Below, in pieces: positions 24,858 to 33,755 of a DNA stretch of 39,750 nucleotides (position 1 is the first letter of the stretch; every line of letters starts with the position of its first letter). The stretch is from JAFGTX01 sp942492225 (GTDB taxonomy: Bacteria > Bacillota > Clostridia > Peptostreptococcales > Acidaminobacteraceae): contig CALODS010000043.1 in NCBI GenBank assembly GCA_942492225.1, positions 1-39,750 of the forward strand. The letters are read 5' to 3'. The notes under the pieces are model-generated. The model was not told the DNA's origin and did no database searches. It was given only the letters and a program-made list of their open reading frames with translations. A program made the position numbers and the translations under genes.

Positions 24858-26173
24858 TGACCTTGGTGAATTTAAAAAAATATTTTAATGAATTGGAATC
24901 GATGAATTTAATAAAATTTACAGGGTATGTTTCTAGAATTGTTGGACTAACAATTGAGTCTATTGGCCCTGCTGTCGAAATTGGAGAGTTGTGTGAAATA
25001 CACCCGGTGAATGGCGCTGCAGCAATAAAAGCGGAAGTCGTTGGATTTAAAGAAAATACGGTTCTCCTAATGCCTTTAGGAGAAATGTCTGGTATAGGCC
25101 CTGGTAGCAAAGTTATCGCTTCGGGGCATTATTTACAAGTAAGTGTAGGTGAGTCATTATTAGGACGTGTGCTAGATGGACTTGGAAATCCAATTGATGG
25201 CCGTCCTGCACCAGTTACACAAGGTAAAAGTGATGCTAATAATGCACCACCAAATCCCTTGCTAAGAAACAGAATAACCGAACCATTATCGCTGGGAATA
25301 AAGGCTATTGATGGATTGATTACATGTGGAAAAGGCCAAAGAATTGGTATCTTCGCCGGATCGGGTGTTGGTAAAAGTACTTTGCTCGGTATGATTGCAA
25401 GAAATACAACGGCAGATATTAATGTAATTGCACTAATTGGAGAGAGAGGCAGAGAGGTACGTGAGTTTATTGAAAATGATCTTGGTGAAGAAGGTTTAAA
25501 AAGATCAATCGTTATTGTCGCTACTTCTGATCAACCGGCCCTGGTAAGATTGAAAGGTGCTTTAATTGCAACTGCAATGGCGGAATATTTTAGAGATCAA
25601 GGTAAAGATGTTGTTTTGATGATGGACTCATTAACACGTTTTTCCATGGCGCAAAGAGAAGTTGGATTGGCTGTTGGTGAACCACCGGTTACGAAAGGGT
25701 ATACACCAAGTGTTTTTGCTGTCTTGCCCAAATTACTAGAACGTGCAGGTAATTCAGAACATGGATCAATAACGGGTTTGTATACGGTTTTAGTTGATGG
25801 AGATGACTTTAATGAGCCGATTTCAGACACAGTTAGAGGGATATTAGATGGTCACATTATCTTATCACGTCGATTGGCAACACTGGGTCATTATCCTGCT
25901 ATAGATGTACTTGGAAGTGTGTCTCGAGTTATGCCAAATATTGTTACAGATGAGCACTTAGTCGCTTCAAGAGTAATGAGAGAGTTGTTAGCGGTTTACA
26001 GCGAGGCGGAGGATCTTATTAATATCGGTGCGTACAAAGAAGGATCAAATCCTAAAATTGATCAGGCCATTAAAAAGAATGAAGAGTGTACCACTTATTT
26101 AAAACAAGGTGTGCACGAACAATTTGATTATGAAGAGGTTGTAAGGTCTTTGGAATCAATTGCAAATTTATAG
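24854..26173 (+). CDS. fliI: Flagellum-specific export ATPase FliI
   Basis: FliI is the F1-beta-like ATPase of flagellar type III export. The 439-residue protein has ESLLGRVLDGLGNPIDGRPA, Walker A GSGVGKST at 169-176, the RGREVREFIE motif and Walker B VVLMMDSLTRFSMAQREVGL. It also has EPPVTKGYTPSVFA and the C-terminal domain with NIGAYKEGSNPKID. Length is normal. The start is ambiguous between GTG 24854 and ATG 24857; both overlap the fliH stop, implying coupling. Confidence 0.97.
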   Translation: MMTLVNLKKYFNELESMNLIKFTGYVSRIVGLTIESIGPAVEIGELCEIHPVNGAAAIKAEVVGFKENTVLLMPLGEMSGIGPGSKVIASGHYLQVSVGESLLGRVLDGLGNPIDGRPAPVTQGKSDANNAPPNPLLRNRITEPLSLGIKAIDGLITCGKGQRIGIFAGSGVGKSTLLGMIARNTTADINVIALIGERGREVREFIENDLGEEGLKRSIVIVATSDQPALVRLKGALIATAMAEYFRDQGKDVVLMMDSLTRFSMAQREVGLAVGEPPVTKGYTPSVFAVLPKLLERAGNSEHGSITGLYTVLVDGDDFNEPISDTVRGILDGHIILSRRLATLGHYPAIDVLGSVSRVMPNIVTDEHLVASRVMRELLAVYSEAEDLINIGAYKEGSNPKIDQAIKKNEECTTYLKQGVHEQFDYEEVVRSLESIANL

Positions 26174-26185
26174 TAGGAGCTTGTG

Positions 26186-26635
26186 ATGAAAAAATTTAAA
26201 TTTCGTTATGAACAACTTTTGGCTATTCGTTCACATAAAGTAGAGGATTTAAAAAACAAAATAGGACAATTAAATTTTCAACTTAATACATTAGAAGATA
26301 AAAAAAATGAAAAACTTGGTGCTCAAGCTAGTTATTTAGATGAAATTAATAAATTGTTATCTGAAGGATGTTCATCACAAGAATTGATTTTACTTAATGA
26401 ACAAAAATCATACTATCACAGAATACTCAAAGAATTAATTAATGAGATTCGTCAGATTCAACTTCAGGTGATTCAGGTTCGTGATCAGTTAAATGAAGCG
26501 TTGAAAGAACAAAAAATAATGGAAAAGCTGAAAGAAAAGGAATTTGAACGATACTTAGAAGAAATTGAACTCAATGAAACAAAAGTAACAGAAGAAATTG
26601 TAAACTATATTAATTACAAAGGTCGTGAGGAGTAA
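26186..26635 (+). CDS. fliJ: Flagellar export chaperone FliJ
   Basis: FliJ is the central-stalk-like coiled coil of the FliI ATPase. The 149-residue product is almost entirely helical. It begins MKKFKFRYEQLLAIRSHKVE, typical for FliJ (F-R-Y-E-x-L-L-x-I-R). The long charged heptad region includes NFQLNTLEDKKNEKL and ELINEIRQIQLQVIQVRDQL. I chose ATG 26186 because TAGGAG is six bases upstream. Length is normal, and the position between fliI and the MotE-like gene is standard. Confidence 0.93.
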   Translation: MKKFKFRYEQLLAIRSHKVEDLKNKIGQLNFQLNTLEDKKNEKLGAQASYLDEINKLLSEGCSSQELILLNEQKSYYHRILKELINEIRQIQLQVIQVRDQLNEALKEQKIMEKLKEKEFERYLEEIELNETKVTEEIVNYINYKGREE

Positions 26636-26636
26636 A

Positions 26637-27872
26637 ATGTCTGAAGAAAAGAAAAAGAGTGGTGGCATAAAAACTATATTAATACTTCTGGTTATATTAC
26701 TTGTCATTCCTGGATTGGCTCTCTTTGGTGTATACAAGTTGAATGATCAATTTAGACAAACCGCCAACCGGTTGTTATCAATGGCACCAGGGCCTGTAGG
26801 GACGTATTTTGATAGTTTTCCTACTCAAGAAGAAACACAGGAACAAATGAGACAAATAGCGGAATACATACTAGATATTGATGTAAATCGTGCTGTAGAT
26901 AAGTTAACATTGTTGGAAACCGAAGACCCTGCTGCATATGACGAAATTGTGAAAATTATGTTGCGTATAAATCCAAATGCGACTAAAAATATTTTGGAAG
27001 AAATAAGATCAAGTAACATCAAAAAAGATATCGTTCTATCAACGTTGGATACTATCAATGATGAAAAAGGTCAAGAGGTGATAGATAAAGCGACTTATTT
27101 ATCTAACTTAAGTTTACCAACTGCAATTGAAGAAATGGCATATATTATTTCGGGATCTGTAAATGGTCACAAAGAATTAGCTTCAATTTTTGATACAATG
27201 GAAGTTGTTCAAGCGGCTAAATTAATAGAACAATTAGAAAAAGATGACTACAATCAAGTGATGAGTCTATTGACTTCAAATAAAGGCAGTTTAATACGAA
27301 CTGAAATAGCAAATGCAAATGTAAGAGCGAATGAATTAGAAAACATTTCTGATATTTATCAAACAGAAGAAATTTCTAAGTTGGCATCACTTATAGGTAA
27401 TGAAAATAACTATACGATGGCAGAGTTATCGCAAATATACAAAAACCTTGGAGTTGTAAAGGCTGGAAGGGTATTGGCATTGGTAAATAATGATGAATTT
27501 ACTTATAAGTTGATAAGTACAATAAAAGAAAAAGAAATACTTGAAAATAATGAAGATAAAATTACACAAGATATGTTGAAATCACTAAAGATTTATAAAG
27601 AATTTGACGATAATGTAATTGAGTTATCAAATGTGTATGCAAAGATGTCAAGCGACAAGGTTTCAGAGATTATTAAAAAGATGATTCGGAACAGTTCGGC
27701 GCCAAAAGAATATCCTTTGGAGAACGGTGAAAAAATCACTATTACCGATGAAGCTTTGGCACTTGCAATATTAGACCAGTTTACACAAAAGAAAATTGGT
27801 GAAATTCTTTCATACCTTGATGATACCCTTTCTTCCGAAATTTCAAGGAAGATAACTTTACCACAAATATAA
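26637..27872 (+). CDS. MotE/YlxF-like flagellar protein with MgtE-N-like repeats
   Basis: This 411-residue protein sits at the ylxF/motE position between fliJ and fliK. I chose ATG 26637, downstream of GTGAGGAG. One N-terminal membrane anchor (IKTILILLVILLVIPGLALF) is followed by a cytoplasm- or periplasm-exposed helical part. That part has at least three repeats of the MgtE-N/FliG-middle type: LASIFDTMEVVQAAKLIEQL, LSQIYKNLGVVKAGRVLALV and LSNVYAKMSSDKVSEIIKKM, then ILDQFTQKKIGEILSYLDD at the end. Ordinary YlxF/MotE proteins are about half this size with a single such domain. The role is probably scaffold or stator-related; this is inference from position and fold. Confidence 0.75.
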   Translation: MSEEKKKSGGIKTILILLVILLVIPGLALFGVYKLNDQFRQTANRLLSMAPGPVGTYFDSFPTQEETQEQMRQIAEYILDIDVNRAVDKLTLLETEDPAAYDEIVKIMLRINPNATKNILEEIRSSNIKKDIVLSTLDTINDEKGQEVIDKATYLSNLSLPTAIEEMAYIISGSVNGHKELASIFDTMEVVQAAKLIEQLEKDDYNQVMSLLTSNKGSLIRTEIANANVRANELENISDIYQTEEISKLASLIGNENNYTMAELSQIYKNLGVVKAGRVLALVNNDEFTYKLISTIKEKEILENNEDKITQDMLKSLKIYKEFDDNVIELSNVYAKMSSDKVSEIIKKMIRNSSAPKEYPLENGEKITITDEALALAILDQFTQKKIGEILSYLDDTLSSEISRKITLPQI

Positions 27873-27887
27873 AAAGGAGGTGAAACT

Positions 27888-29420
27888 TTGGATAGCAGAG
27901 AATTGGGCTTAGTAAACAGCGCATTCAATTCTCTATTAGGAACAATGAGTGCACAATCTACTCAGCAAGTTGCGTCGGCGAATACGTTTAATAAAATTTT
28001 CGATAACAAGTTACAATATGCTGATAAACAGATTGCTACTGCACACAAAACTTCCGATTACGAAAAAGTGAATAGAGAAAAAGCGTCTGTGACAAATTCA
28101 GAGCAAGAAAAAGACAGAGATGCATATGTGAAATCAGATATGCAAAAACCGAAAAAACCTATTGCTAAAGCAACAAAAGAAAAAGTTGAAACTATTTCGG
28201 TTGAGAGCAAATCAGTTGATAAACCAGCTGAAAAGCCAACAAAAGAAACACAAGCTATTGAAAGTGACGAAGTAACAGATGGTGTAAACGATACTCAAAA
28301 AATTGATGACAATGAGGTATTAAAAGAAATAATGATACTTCTTGGAAATGATCAATTAACAGATCAACAAAAGATAGAAGAAATTAATTTGTTATTGAGT
28401 GAGCTAACATCTGAAGACTTGTCGGGTTTACAGAATTCATTAGGTGATCTAAAAAACATGTTGATGAGTTTAAATGGATCGTTAAAAGATTTTGAAGAGG
28501 TGTTATCTAAATTATCAGTAGAGGGTTCAACATTTTCTAATGTTTTAGAAGCAATGGAAAGCACGACACCAGAGCCGATTATATTAAATAATTTAGAAGA
28601 AAAAACAATGACGCCTTTGGAAACTCATGAAAATCCAGAAAAAATCACTGAACGCTCTACTTCGGAAAAAGCTGAAATGGTCCAAGAAGTAGCGACAAAG
28701 GAAACTGCAACAGAAACTGTGGTTCCTCTTAAGGAAGTTGTAGAAACGCCGAAAGAAACAAAAGGAGAACAATTAAAAGCAGCAGCTGAAGCAGAAACGT
28801 TGGCGAAAGCTCAAACGACTACAGAGGTAAATACAGATTCTTCGTCAAATCGTCAGTCGAGTCAACAACAGTCAACAAGTGATTCTAATCAATCTTTTGC
28901 AGAAAGTTTAAAATTCCACAGTGCTACAGTTAAAACTGCAGCGATGAAGAGTACGATGGCCTCAAATCCATTTGAAGAAAAAATAATGCAGCAGATTATT
29001 AAAGGTACTCAAATAAGTATGAATGTTGGCAAAGATGTTTCAGAAATGATGATTAAACTAAACCCTAAAGATTTAGGAAATGTTTCATTGAAAATTTCTC
29101 TTAAAAACGAACAATTGGTTGCTGAATTTAGTGTAGAAAATAAAACGGTTAAAGAAGTTCTTGAATCTAGATTAGATGACTTGAAAACAGCATTATCTGA
29201 TAAAGGATTTACAATTCAAGGATTAGATGTATCTGTTGACCAAGATCAAAACGAGCAGTTTAGATCATACGAAGAATTTATTAAACAACAAAAAGGGAAA
29301 AAGAAATTTGCTAAAGAAGACGGTGTTGAGGGCCTTGGTGGTATTGAAGAATCAAATCAATTATCCAGACAAACACAAACCTTAGAAACAACGAGTTCGG
29401 AAATTAATACACTCGCTTAG
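27888..29420 (+). CDS. fliK: Flagellar hook-length control protein FliK
   Basis: FliK is the secreted molecular ruler that triggers the FlhB substrate switch when the hook is complete. It starts at TTG 27888 five bases after a perfect AGGAGGTG. The 510-residue product has a long low-complexity middle rich in K, E, T and P (about residues 50-340). The conserved C-terminal domain is MMIKLNPKDLGNVSLKISLK, then EFSVENKTVKEVLESRLDDL and LSDKGFTIQGLDVSVDQ. A basic tail follows. It is upstream of flgD as usual. A second, divergent FliK-like protein lies at 11490-12995. Confidence 0.95.
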   Translation: MDSRELGLVNSAFNSLLGTMSAQSTQQVASANTFNKIFDNKLQYADKQIATAHKTSDYEKVNREKASVTNSEQEKDRDAYVKSDMQKPKKPIAKATKEKVETISVESKSVDKPAEKPTKETQAIESDEVTDGVNDTQKIDDNEVLKEIMILLGNDQLTDQQKIEEINLLLSELTSEDLSGLQNSLGDLKNMLMSLNGSLKDFEEVLSKLSVEGSTFSNVLEAMESTTPEPIILNNLEEKTMTPLETHENPEKITERSTSEKAEMVQEVATKETATETVVPLKEVVETPKETKGEQLKAAAEAETLAKAQTTTEVNTDSSSNRQSSQQQSTSDSNQSFAESLKFHSATVKTAAMKSTMASNPFEEKIMQQIIKGTQISMNVGKDVSEMMIKLNPKDLGNVSLKISLKNEQLVAEFSVENKTVKEVLESRLDDLKTALSDKGFTIQGLDVSVDQDQNEQFRSYEEFIKQQKGKKKFAKEDGVEGLGGIEESNQLSRQTQTLETTSSEINTLA

Positions 29421-29431
29421 GAGGTGAAATG

Positions 29432-29908
29432 ATGAGTACGGTAAATAATGCGACTGCAACAACAACCATTCCTAAAACAACATGGAATAAAGATAGCGTT
29501 ATTGGTAAATTAACTGAGGATCAATTAGAAAAACTTAATAAAATAGAAAAAGATGAACTTAACAATAAGAGAATTGCCAATCAAACTTTAGATAAAGATG
29601 CTTTTCTAAAACTGATGACAACACAATTAAGATATCAAAATCCAATGGAACCTATGGATAATAAAGAAATGATTGCCCAAATGGCACAATTTAGTTCTGT
29701 TGAACAGTTAAACAATATGGCATCAGCAATGGGTGTGAATAATTCAGCAAATGATTTTATGTTACTAAAAATGAATGAAATGATTGATGAAATTAAAAAT
29801 TTAAATAATGAAATCAAGAAACTTCATGGTGTGAATGAAATTACTGGTGGTACTGAAACTGCAAGTGGTGTAGATGATGAAGTAACAGAAGAAACACCAA
29901 CTGTCTAA
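29432..29908 (+). CDS. flgD: Flagellar hook assembly (cap) protein FlgD
   Basis: FlgD forms the cap under which hook subunits assemble. The 158-residue product has the diagnostic KDAFLKLMTTQLRYQNPMEP and MDNKEMIAQMAQFSSVEQLN. It is a short form that lacks the C-terminal Ig/Tudor-like domain of enterobacterial FlgD, ending in a helix and an acidic threonine-rich tail; short forms are common in Firmicutes. I chose ATG 29432 because GGAGGTG ends five bases upstream; ATG 29429 is very close to it. Confidence 0.95.
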   Translation: MSTVNNATATTTIPKTTWNKDSVIGKLTEDQLEKLNKIEKDELNNKRIANQTLDKDAFLKLMTTQLRYQNPMEPMDNKEMIAQMAQFSSVEQLNNMASAMGVNNSANDFMLLKMNEMIDEIKNLNNEIKKLHGVNEITGGTETASGVDDEVTEETPTV

Positions 29909-29922
29909 ACGAAGGTGATGTT

Positions 29923-30330
29923 ATGACAAACAAATTTCAAATGAATAATGATTACATGATGCGTAAAAATGCAATTGTCGGGACACAACCTATTAAACAA
30001 CAACCTGCTTCTAATAAAGGAAGTGTTGCACCGCAAAAAAGTTTCTCTGAAGTACTGAATCAAATTGAAAATAAGGGTGATGTTAAATTTTCTAAACATG
30101 CGACCAACCGATTAGCGACAAGAAACATAAAGTTATCTGGTGCAGAGATAGAAAGACTTAATTCGGCCGTTTCTAAAGCTGGTTCAAAGGGTATAAAAGA
30201 AGCATTGATACTGATGGATAACAAAGTCTTTATTGCGAGTGTACAAAACAAGACAATTATTACTGCATCAACAGAAGAAGAATTAAAAGACAATGTTTTT
30301 ACAAATATTGACGGCGCAGTGATCGTATAA
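29923..30330 (+). CDS. Conserved flagellar operon protein (TIGR02530-type)
   Basis: This 135-residue protein sits between flgD and flgE, the place of the TIGR02530 'flagellar operon protein' in Firmicutes. The N-terminal 45 residues are variable. The conserved part is VKFSKHATNRLATRNIKLSG, then LNSAVSKAGSKGIKEALILM, DNKVFIASVQNKTIITAS and a terminal FTNIDGAVIV. Biochemical role is unknown; a link to hook assembly or export is inferred from the context. ATG 29923 is preceded by GAAGGTG. Confidence 0.85.
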   Translation: MTNKFQMNNDYMMRKNAIVGTQPIKQQPASNKGSVAPQKSFSEVLNQIENKGDVKFSKHATNRLATRNIKLSGAEIERLNSAVSKAGSKGIKEALILMDNKVFIASVQNKTIITASTEEELKDNVFTNIDGAVIV

Positions 30331-30356
30331 AATAAACTGGACCTAACGGAAGTTTA

Positions 30357-30380
30357 GAGCTTTGATCGATGGATAAGCTC
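30357..30380 (+). other. Hairpin in the leader of flgE
   Basis: GAGCTT (30357-30362) can pair with AAGCTC (30375-30380) around a 12-base loop that itself holds the palindrome ATCGAT. The gap before flgE is 88 bases, unusually wide for this operon. No T tract follows. Confidence 0.25.
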
Positions 30381-30418
30381 AATACGATCTCCATAAAAGA
30401 ATAAGGAGGTCATGACCT

Positions 30419-31855
30419 ATGATGAGATCTATGTACTCAGGTGTTTCATCACTGAGAGCACATCAGGTGCGAATGGATGTAATTGGTAACAATATTGCCA
30501 ATGTTAATACAGTAGGCTTTAAAGGATCAAAAGCAACATTTGCGGAAATTTATTCGCAAACAGTTAAAGGCGCAGGTGGCTCGTCTACCTCGCGTGGTGG
30601 TACAAACCCACAACAAGTTGGATTAGGGATTAAGCTTGATTCTATCAATGTATCCCATTCAAAAGGCGCAACACAAAGAACGGATAACGCAACAGATATA
30701 ATGATTGACGGAAATGGATTTTTTGTACTTTCTCCATCGGCTGATGGACAAAACAAATTTTTCTCAAGAGCAGGTAATTTTCAAGTAGATGAACTTGGAT
30801 ATCTTGTAACATCAGATGGATATTTTGTACTTGGTGCTGATGGTAAACCTGTTCAAATTGATAGTACAACAACAGTTGGTGCTGAAAAGACAACTTCAAT
30901 TACAGTTGGCGGTAACTTATCCTTTTCTGCTGAGCCAGATCCAACAAATAATAATATTGCTTATTCACGTACACTAGATGTCTACAACAGTGTCGGTGGA
31001 ATAGAAACAGTCAATATTGATTTTGGCGAAAAAATTGTTACAGCAGAAGGCACAGCGCTTGCAAATGTTGCGTCTTACAGAATGGTCAAGATTGGTGATT
31101 ATGGTACTTTAGACACGAATAAAATTGGTGGAAATGCATTTAATCCAACGGCAGTAGATCCTGGTCCTGGCGATACAGCAGCCTCGAAGGATGATGCTTT
31201 CTACGCTAAGTTTGATAGCAAAGGTTCATTTCTAGGTTTTGTAACTGACTTAGATGCAACTAAAACGGATACAGATGATGATGGTACAGCAGATACATGG
31301 ATTATAAATGATGCGACAGTTGTATCTCCAACTATTTTAGGCGCGGCGACAGTTGCTGAATCAACATTTGATGTCAATATTGAAGGATTAGGTGTTGAAA
31401 CGGTCACTTTTACAGTAAATCAAGATACTTTTAAAAACTTAAAACATTATGATCAAGAAACTGATATATCTGCTAAAGCCATTACTGGTAGAGCGGCAGG
31501 TAACTTAAGCTCTTATACGATTGGCGGGAATGGTCAAGTGAATATGACTTACACAAATGGTGAATCAGATAGTTCGCAACAAATAGCCTTAGCTGATTTT
31601 GATAACCCTGCTGGCCTTTTAAAGGTTGGTACAAACAGATTTATTGAATCGCCAAACTCAGGTACTGCTAAACTTGGTATTCCGAATTCGGGAAGTTTTG
31701 GTGCGTTAACTCCAGGTGCTTTGGAAATGTCTAACGTTGATTTATCTGCAGAATTTACAGATATGATTACAACGCAAAGAGGATTCCAAGCAAACTCTAG
31801 AGTGATTACAACATCAGATGAAATTCTACAGGAACTTGTAAATCTTAAGAGATAA
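30419..31855 (+). CDS. flgE: Flagellar hook protein FlgE
   Basis: FlgE is the hook subunit. The 478-residue protein has the N-terminal export/D0 signature MRSMYSGVSSLRAHQVRMDV, then IGNNIANVNTVGFKGSKATF and TDIMIDGNGFFVL. The C-terminal D0 helix is ALEMSNVDLSAEFTDMITTQ, with QANSRVITTSDEILQELVNL. The centre (about residues 180-370) is variable, acidic and threonine-rich. The ribosome binding site is GGAGGT at 30405-30410; ATG 30419 or 30422 can serve. Length is within the family range. Confidence 0.97.
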   Translation: MMRSMYSGVSSLRAHQVRMDVIGNNIANVNTVGFKGSKATFAEIYSQTVKGAGGSSTSRGGTNPQQVGLGIKLDSINVSHSKGATQRTDNATDIMIDGNGFFVLSPSADGQNKFFSRAGNFQVDELGYLVTSDGYFVLGADGKPVQIDSTTTVGAEKTTSITVGGNLSFSAEPDPTNNNIAYSRTLDVYNSVGGIETVNIDFGEKIVTAEGTALANVASYRMVKIGDYGTLDTNKIGGNAFNPTAVDPGPGDTAASKDDAFYAKFDSKGSFLGFVTDLDATKTDTDDDGTADTWIINDATVVSPTILGAATVAESTFDVNIEGLGVETVTFTVNQDTFKNLKHYDQETDISAKAITGRAAGNLSSYTIGGNGQVNMTYTNGESDSSQQIALADFDNPAGLLKVGTNRFIESPNSGTAKLGIPNSGSFGALTPGALEMSNVDLSAEFTDMITTQRGFQANSRVITTSDEILQELVNLKR

Positions 31856-31860
31856 TTTAT

Positions 31861-31890
31861 AGTCCAGTAGTCTGAAATGACTGCTGGACT
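31861..31890 (+). other. 12-bp hairpin between flgE and flbD
   Basis: AGTCCAGTAGTC (31861-31872) pairs with GACTGCTGGACT (31879-31890) with one G-U pair and a 6-base loop. It begins six bases after the flgE stop. No U tract follows, so it probably is not a full terminator. It may stabilise the abundant flgE message or attenuate the operon. Confidence 0.5.
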
Positions 31891-31909
31891 CATTTAAAGG
31901 GTGGTTGAT

Positions 31910-32107
31910 ATGGTAAAGTTAACAAAGTTAGATGGACGAACCTTTGTCCTAAATTCGGACCTTATTGAGCATATGGAATCAACGCCTGATACTGTTATTA
32001 CAATTACTACAGGGAAGAAGTATATTGTTACTAACACAGTTGACGAAGTAATCGGTAAAATAGTAAAATATAGAAAAGAGATTTATTCGTTTTACTTTGA
32101 TAAATAA
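31910..32107 (+). CDS. flbD: Flagellar protein FlbD
   Basis: FlbD-family protein of 65 residues. The family text is plain: MVKLTKLDGRTFVLNSDLIE, then HMESTPDTVITITTGKKYIV and VDEVIGKIVKYRKEIY. Its exact function is unknown; it lies between flgE and motA in Firmicutes and spirochaetes and has been linked to flagellar gene function in B. subtilis (SwrD, which raises motor power). I chose ATG 31910 behind AAAGGGTGG; GTG 31901 overlaps that site. Confidence 0.93.
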   Translation: MVKLTKLDGRTFVLNSDLIEHMESTPDTVITITTGKKYIVTNTVDEVIGKIVKYRKEIYSFYFDK

Positions 32108-32141
32108 GTTCTGTCAACAAACAAGGATGGACAGGGTTTAA

Positions 32142-32164
32142 GAACATTTTGATTAACAATGTTC
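32142..32164 (+). other. Hairpin upstream of motA
   Basis: GAACATT (32142-32148) and AATGTTC (32158-32164) form a perfect 7-bp inverted repeat with a 9-base loop, in the 88-base gap between flbD and motA. No T run follows. It may affect expression of the stator genes, or be incidental. Confidence 0.3.
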
Positions 32165-32195
32165 ATAAATAAGCGTATTGAAATGAGGTGTAGTT

Positions 32196-32987
32196 TTGGA
32201 TATAGCAACTTTGGGAGGCTGGGGCCTCGGAATTTTCTTCATTGTATTTGGTATCCTACAAGGTGGTACTGGGATGGGTGCATTTATTGATCCAGGTTCG
32301 GTACTTATCGTAATTGGAGGTAGTTTCGCAGGTTTCTTTGTTGCCTTTCCTTTAGGGAATGTATTAAGTATTGGTAAGGTAATGGGAAAAGCGATCCAAA
32401 ATAACAGCTACAATACGGCTGAAATCATCAAAAAAGTAATTGATTTAGCAAATATTGCCCGTCGTGAAGGACTTTTAGCACTAGAAGAAGCTGTATCAGA
32501 AATTAACGATGATTTTTTACAAAAAGGCGTAATGCTAATCGTAGATGGGACGGATCCCGAATTGGTAAAGAATATTTTGGAAACGGAGTTAGCCTACATA
32601 GAAGGTAGACACAATACAGGTAAAGGCTTATTTGCTCAGTTAGGATCGTTAGGACCAGCATTTGGGATGATTGGTACACTTATTGGACTGGTAGCAATGC
32701 TGAAAAATTTAGATGATCCAAGTTCGATTGGGCCATCAATGGCGGTTGCCTTATTAACAACATTTTATGGGTCGGTAATGGCAAATCTTTTCTTTTTACC
32801 GGTAGAGAATAAATTAGGTGTTAAAAGTGGTGAAGAATTATTAGTAAGGGAAATCATGATTGAAGGATTATTATCTATTCAAGCAGGTGAGAACCCTAGA
32901 ATTATTGAAGAAAAATTGAAAGCTTTCTTAGCTCCAACTCACAGAGCTTCGGAATCGGCACGGAAGAAGGTGACGGCGAATGAGTAA
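32196..32987 (+). CDS. motA: Flagellar motor stator protein MotA
   Basis: MotA forms the proton- or sodium-conducting stator with MotB and contacts FliG. It starts at TTG 32196 five bases after GAGGTG. The 263-residue protein has four membrane segments: near residues 5-25 and 30-50 (LIVIGGSFAGFFVAFPLGN), and 150-200 with the conserved GSLGPAFGMIGTLIGLVAML and PSMAVALLTTFYGSVMANLF. The large cytoplasmic loop includes ARREGLLALEEAV. The C-terminus is charged. Its stop codon overlaps the start of motB (ATGAGTAA). Confidence 0.96.
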   Translation: MDIATLGGWGLGIFFIVFGILQGGTGMGAFIDPGSVLIVIGGSFAGFFVAFPLGNVLSIGKVMGKAIQNNSYNTAEIIKKVIDLANIARREGLLALEEAVSEINDDFLQKGVMLIVDGTDPELVKNILETELAYIEGRHNTGKGLFAQLGSLGPAFGMIGTLIGLVAMLKNLDDPSSIGPSMAVALLTTFYGSVMANLFFLPVENKLGVKSGEELLVREIMIEGLLSIQAGENPRIIEEKLKAFLAPTHRASESARKKVTANE

Positions 32988-33743
32988 GGAAAGATAAGTG
33001 TCCAGAATGCCAAAGCCGGATTACCTGAGTGGATGGCTACATATGGTGACCTAGTTACATTTCTGATGTGTTTCTTCGTATTACTATTTGCTTTTTCTGA
33101 GATCGATGCTCAAAAATTCGAAGCAGTCATGCAATCTTTTCAAGGATCAGCAGGTATTTTATCTGGTGGCACTACTATATCACAGGATCAATTGGTCTTT
33201 GAGGCAACACCTGAAGTAACAGTTTCTGAGACTATTCCGGTAACAGAAGATATACAACAATTAAAAGAGCAGATAGAAGCATACTTAGAACAAAATCAAC
33301 AGGAGAATGTTGAACAAAGTATCATTGTTGAGATTGATTCACGAGGATTGATTATAAGATTTCCTGACAAAGCATTATTTGATTCTGGTAAAGCTGATTT
33401 GAAACAAGAGTCTATAGATACATTAACTTTTTTAGGAGGGTTGTTAACTTCGGAAGAGTTTAACATGATGGCCATTCGTGTAGAAGGTCATACGGATAAT
33501 GTTCCAATTAGTACATTTAGATTTCCTTCTAACTGGGAGCTGTCAACAACGAGAGCGACTAATGTACTAAAATATTTTATCAATATTTCTGGCTTAAGTC
33601 CTAAAAGACTTGCAGCATCAGGGTATGGTGAATATTATCCTATTGAAGATAACGCAACACGAGAAGGACGATCAAAGAATAGACGTGTTGACATTGTAAT
33701 ATTAAGTAAACACTTTGAAAGTGTTGAGCCAACATCAAATTAG
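32980..33743 (+). CDS. motB: Flagellar motor stator protein MotB (N-terminus frame-disrupted)
   Basis: MotB anchors the stator to peptidoglycan and carries the ion-conducting aspartate. ATG 32980 (overlapping the motA stop) gives MSKER, then a TAA. One base further on, KCPEC can be read, and after a second shift near 33010 KAGLPEWMATYGDLVTF continues open. So two small indels interrupt the first ~15 codons. The remainder is intact: a single membrane helix with the critical Asp in MATYGDLVTFLMCFFVLLFA, a linker, and the OmpA-like domain with VEGHTDNVPISTFRFPSNWE, ASGYGEYYPI and REGRSKNRRVDI. If the shifts are real, ATG 33033 would truncate the cytoplasmic tail. Confidence 0.92.
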
Positions 33744-33755
33744 AGGTGAAAACGA

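Noticed and set aside
30408..30417. Palindrome GGTCATGACC at the flgE ribosome binding site
   Set aside because: A 10-base palindrome overlapping a Shine-Dalgarno in one place is easily chance, and no loop allows a hairpin.
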